Translations under genes and position numbers: made by a program | The notes under the pieces: model-generated | What the model saw: the letters and a program-made list of their open reading frames with translations, nothing else | Told to the model about the DNA's origin: nothing | The model's database searches: none | From: DATFDN01 sp963756545 | GTDB lineage: Bacteria; Pseudomonadota; Alphaproteobacteria; Acetobacterales; Acetobacteraceae | Assembly: GCA_963756545.1 (NCBI GenBank) | Contig: CAVWNY010000001.1 | Location: 806,001 to 870,000 of the forward strand | Direction of reading: 5' to 3' | DNA: 64,000 bases | Shown: piece after piece, positions 62,144 through 64,000 of the stretch | Numbering within the stretch: position 1 is the first letter of the stretch | Layout of the letters: every line of letters begins with the position of its first letter

Positions 62144-63108
62144 CGTCCGGCCCGGCGAAGCCGGCCCCACAGCCCGACGATCCCCCCGGGAACCACCGCC
62201 ATGACGACAAGCAGGATGATGCCGAACAGGATCTGCTGCACGTCGACATAGCCGCTCAGCAACTCGGGCAGGGCGACGATGAACACGGTGCCGATGAGCG
62301 CACCGCCCAGATGCTCCATGCCGCCGATGACGTTCATCACCACGAAGTTGAGCGACTGCACAAAGGTGAAGGCACTCGGATCGAGGTAGCGCAGCAGATA
62401 GGCCTGCAGGCCGCCCTGGATGCCGACCAGGCCGCAGGCAATGACGAACACAATCACCTTGAAGCGCGTTACGGGGATTCCGGAGCACCCGGCGAGCTGT
62501 TCCGCCTCCCGCAGCGCGTCGATGGCACGACCGAACTCCGACACCAGCAGCCGGGCCACGATGCCGACGCAGACCAGTGCGACGGCAAGGACGAAGTAAT
62601 AGAACGGCAGAGGGTCGGCGAGTGCCGCCGTTGGCGGCGGGATGCTGAAGATCCCGTTCGCCCCACCCGTCAGGGACTGCCAGTCCGTCAACACAAGCCG
62701 CACAATCTCGCCGAACAGGAAGGTCACCAGGACAAAGTACTTGCCACTGAGGCGAAGCAGCACCGGACCGATGACCAACGCCACCAAGGCGGGGGCAGCC
62801 ATGCCCGCCAGGAGGTTGAGCGGGAACGGCCAGCCGAGGCTCATCAGCGTCAGGACGGCAGTATATGCCCCGATCCCCATGAAAGCGGCGTGCGCGAGCG
62901 AGACGAGGCCGGTGCGGATGATCAGGTGCAGGCTGGAGGCGCCGATGGCGTTCAGTGCGATCAGCGTCGCGATCGTTACGAGATAGTTGTTGGTTGTCGC
63001 GAGCGGCCAGCATACCGCCACCGCTAAGATGATGGCTGCCGTCAGCCAGAGACCCCGCCCGACTCGCGAGGGCGCACGGGTGATGGCGGCGGTGCCCCTC
63101 GGCGTCAC
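62140..63108 (-). CDS. livM: ABC transporter permease LivM
   Basis: A 322-residue multi-pass permease, starting MTPRGTAAITRAPSRVG. Diagnostic: IRTGLVSLAHAAFMGIGAYT, GKYFVLVTFLFGEIVRLVL and YLDPSAFTFVQSLNFVVMNV, GGMEHLGGALIGTVFIVALP. About eight to ten hydrophobic helices. Its ATG overlaps the livH stop as ATGA at 63105-63108, and its end overlaps livG. Forms the channel with LivH. Confidence 0.94.
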   Translation of the reverse strand: MTPRGTAAITRAPSRVGRGLWLTAAIILAVAVCWPLATTNNYLVTIATLIALNAIGASSLHLIIRTGLVSLAHAAFMGIGAYTAVLTLMSLGWPFPLNLLAGMAAPALVALVIGPVLLRLSGKYFVLVTFLFGEIVRLVLTDWQSLTGGANGIFSIPPPTAALADPLPFYYFVLAVALVCVGIVARLLVSEFGRAIDALREAEQLAGCSGIPVTRFKVIVFVIACGLVGIQGGLQAYLLRYLDPSAFTFVQSLNFVVMNVIGGMEHLGGALIGTVFIVALPELLSGYVDVQQILFGIILLVVMAVVPGGIVGLWGRLRRAGR

Positions 63109-63983
63109 GGGCGCAGCGATTCCGGGGTACCGAGCAGCCCCCAGGGACGCACGATCAGCAGCAGGATCACCACGGCGAACGACGCGAAGGAGCTGACGGA
63201 GGCGCCGTAGAACGTCGCGAGAAAACTCTCGGCGAAGCCGAGGATCACGCCGCCCAGCGCCGCGCCGGGAATGCTGCCCATCCCGCCCAGGATGACGACG
63301 ACGAAGGCGACCAGGAGCGGCCGGTCCCCCATGAAGGGCGACAGCGAATAGATCTGCGCGTAGAGCCCGCCGGCCAGCGCAGTCATGAAGATCGCGACCA
63401 GGAAAGCCAGCCGGTAGATGGTCCGCGTGTCGATGCCCTGCGATTGCGCGATCTCCACATCCTGGGCGGTCGCCCGCATCGCGAGCCCGTATCGGGTCCG
63501 CGTCATGAACACCCAGAAGGCGGCGAGCACGACGGCGGCGATGCCGATCACCATCAGCCGGTCCACCGGCAGTATCAGCCCGCCCAACTGGATCACGCCC
63601 GCGAAGGCCGGCGGGATGGAGCGTTGGTAGACGTCCCAGATCAGCACCGCCGAGAAGACGATCGCCAGATTGAGCCCTAGCAGCCCGATCATGCTTTGCA
63701 GCATCTTCTGGTAGAACCAGCGGAAGACCAGGGCTTCCAGCACCAGGGACGCCGCGGCGACAATGGCGGCACCAAGCGGGACGGCCAGGATGTATGGCAG
63801 CTTGAAAACGCCATAGAGGTAGAAGAGGGCGTAGCCGCCCAACATGGCGAAAGACCCGTGCGCGAAATTGACCACGCGCATGATCCCGAACAGCAGGGTG
63901 AAGCCGAGGGCGATCAGGACATAAATCGCACTCAGGCTCAGCCCATTGACGAGGACCTGCCCGAGGATGACCGGGGAGAGCAC
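63105..63983 (-). CDS. livH: ABC transporter permease LivH
   Basis: A 292-residue permease: SLSAIYVLIALGFTLLFGIM, RVVNFAHGSFAMLGGYAL, YGLAMRATAQDVEIAQSQGI and VVILGGMGSIPGAALGGVIL, all typical of LivH. The start is GTG 63983, 17 bases from the window edge, with the purine-rich GGAAGGACGGC just before it. A longer N-terminus outside the window cannot be excluded but is unlikely, as the first helix begins correctly. First visible gene of the livHMGF unit; the substrate-binding protein gene is expected upstream, beyond the edge. Confidence 0.93.
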   Translation of the reverse strand: MLSPVILGQVLVNGLSLSAIYVLIALGFTLLFGIMRVVNFAHGSFAMLGGYALFYLYGVFKLPYILAVPLGAAIVAAASLVLEALVFRWFYQKMLQSMIGLLGLNLAIVFSAVLIWDVYQRSIPPAFAGVIQLGGLILPVDRLMVIGIAAVVLAAFWVFMTRTRYGLAMRATAQDVEIAQSQGIDTRTIYRLAFLVAIFMTALAGGLYAQIYSLSPFMGDRPLLVAFVVVILGGMGSIPGAALGGVILGFAESFLATFYGASVSSFASFAVVILLLIVRPWGLLGTPESLRP

Positions 63984-64000
63984 GCCGTCCTTCCGCCTTT

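Noticed and set aside
1..64000. CRISPR arrays, rRNA or tRNA genes
   Set aside because: No regularly spaced repeats and no recognisable tRNA or rRNA sequence was seen on reading; a covariance-model scan would be needed to exclude small RNAs.

Overview
The window is high-GC DNA with Gram-negative, alphaproteobacterial features: osmoregulated periplasmic glucan genes (opgG/opgH), a Tat-type GMC oxidoreductase with a cytochrome c partner, a LIV-type ABC transporter with hydantoinase genes, and IS66, IS1182, IS256, IS5 and IS6 family sequences. An Acetobacteraceae/Rhodospirillales-like host (Roseomonas type) would fit. That placement is inference; no rRNA, tRNA or other phylogenetic marker was recognised.

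Layout. (1) 1-7462, + strand: the early and packaging part of a prophage (excisionase-like HTH, DnaB-like helicase, frameshifted DUF1376-type replication protein, ParB-methyltransferase fusion, terminase small and large subunits). It stops right after the large terminase; no portal, capsid or tail genes follow. (2) 7.6-8.3 kb: fused fragments of IS481 and IS5 transposases. (3) 8380-9543: a histidine-phosphatase (SixA-like) protein with a membrane tail, carrying an in-frame 111-bp insertion partly made of IS256 transposase sequence. (4) 9649-25104, - strand: the most unusual locus, five large genes (about 593, 1521, 1005, 1146 and 823 codons), mostly overlapping or coupled, headed by a cytosolic-looking subtilase. 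The other four are giant proteins of unknown function. (5) 25.4-31.6 kb: a tyrosine-recombinase remnant, then a three-level nest of insertion sequences (IS66 inside IS1182 inside IS256). The IS66 copy is complete and carries a KTSC-domain passenger gene. (6) 31.9-36.3 kb, - strand: a di-haem cytochrome lipoprotein and a GMC oxidoreductase, probably one operon. (7) 37-43 kb: IS3 fragment, penicillin-acylase pseudogene, frameshifted rsbQ followed by a PAS/histidine-kinase/receiver gene, a 393-bp IS5 derivative with intact inverted repeats, and small hypothetical genes. (8) 43.5-47.2 kb: opgG-opgH operon. (9) 47.7-50.7 kb: an N-carbamoyl-amino-acid-hydrolase-type enzyme and a graveyard of gene fragments (SIR2/DUF4020-like?, RecD2-like, IS6). 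(10) 51.2-64 kb: a catabolic island with M28 and M20 peptidases, an SDR, an MHS-type MFS transporter, hydantoinase HyuB/HyuA and LivF-G-M-H, probably for uptake and hydrolysis of cyclic ureides or small peptides/amides.

Several otherwise normal genes (DUF1376 protein, rsbQ, MFS transporter) are broken by single-base shifts. This is either recent decay or sequencing error, and only reads can decide.
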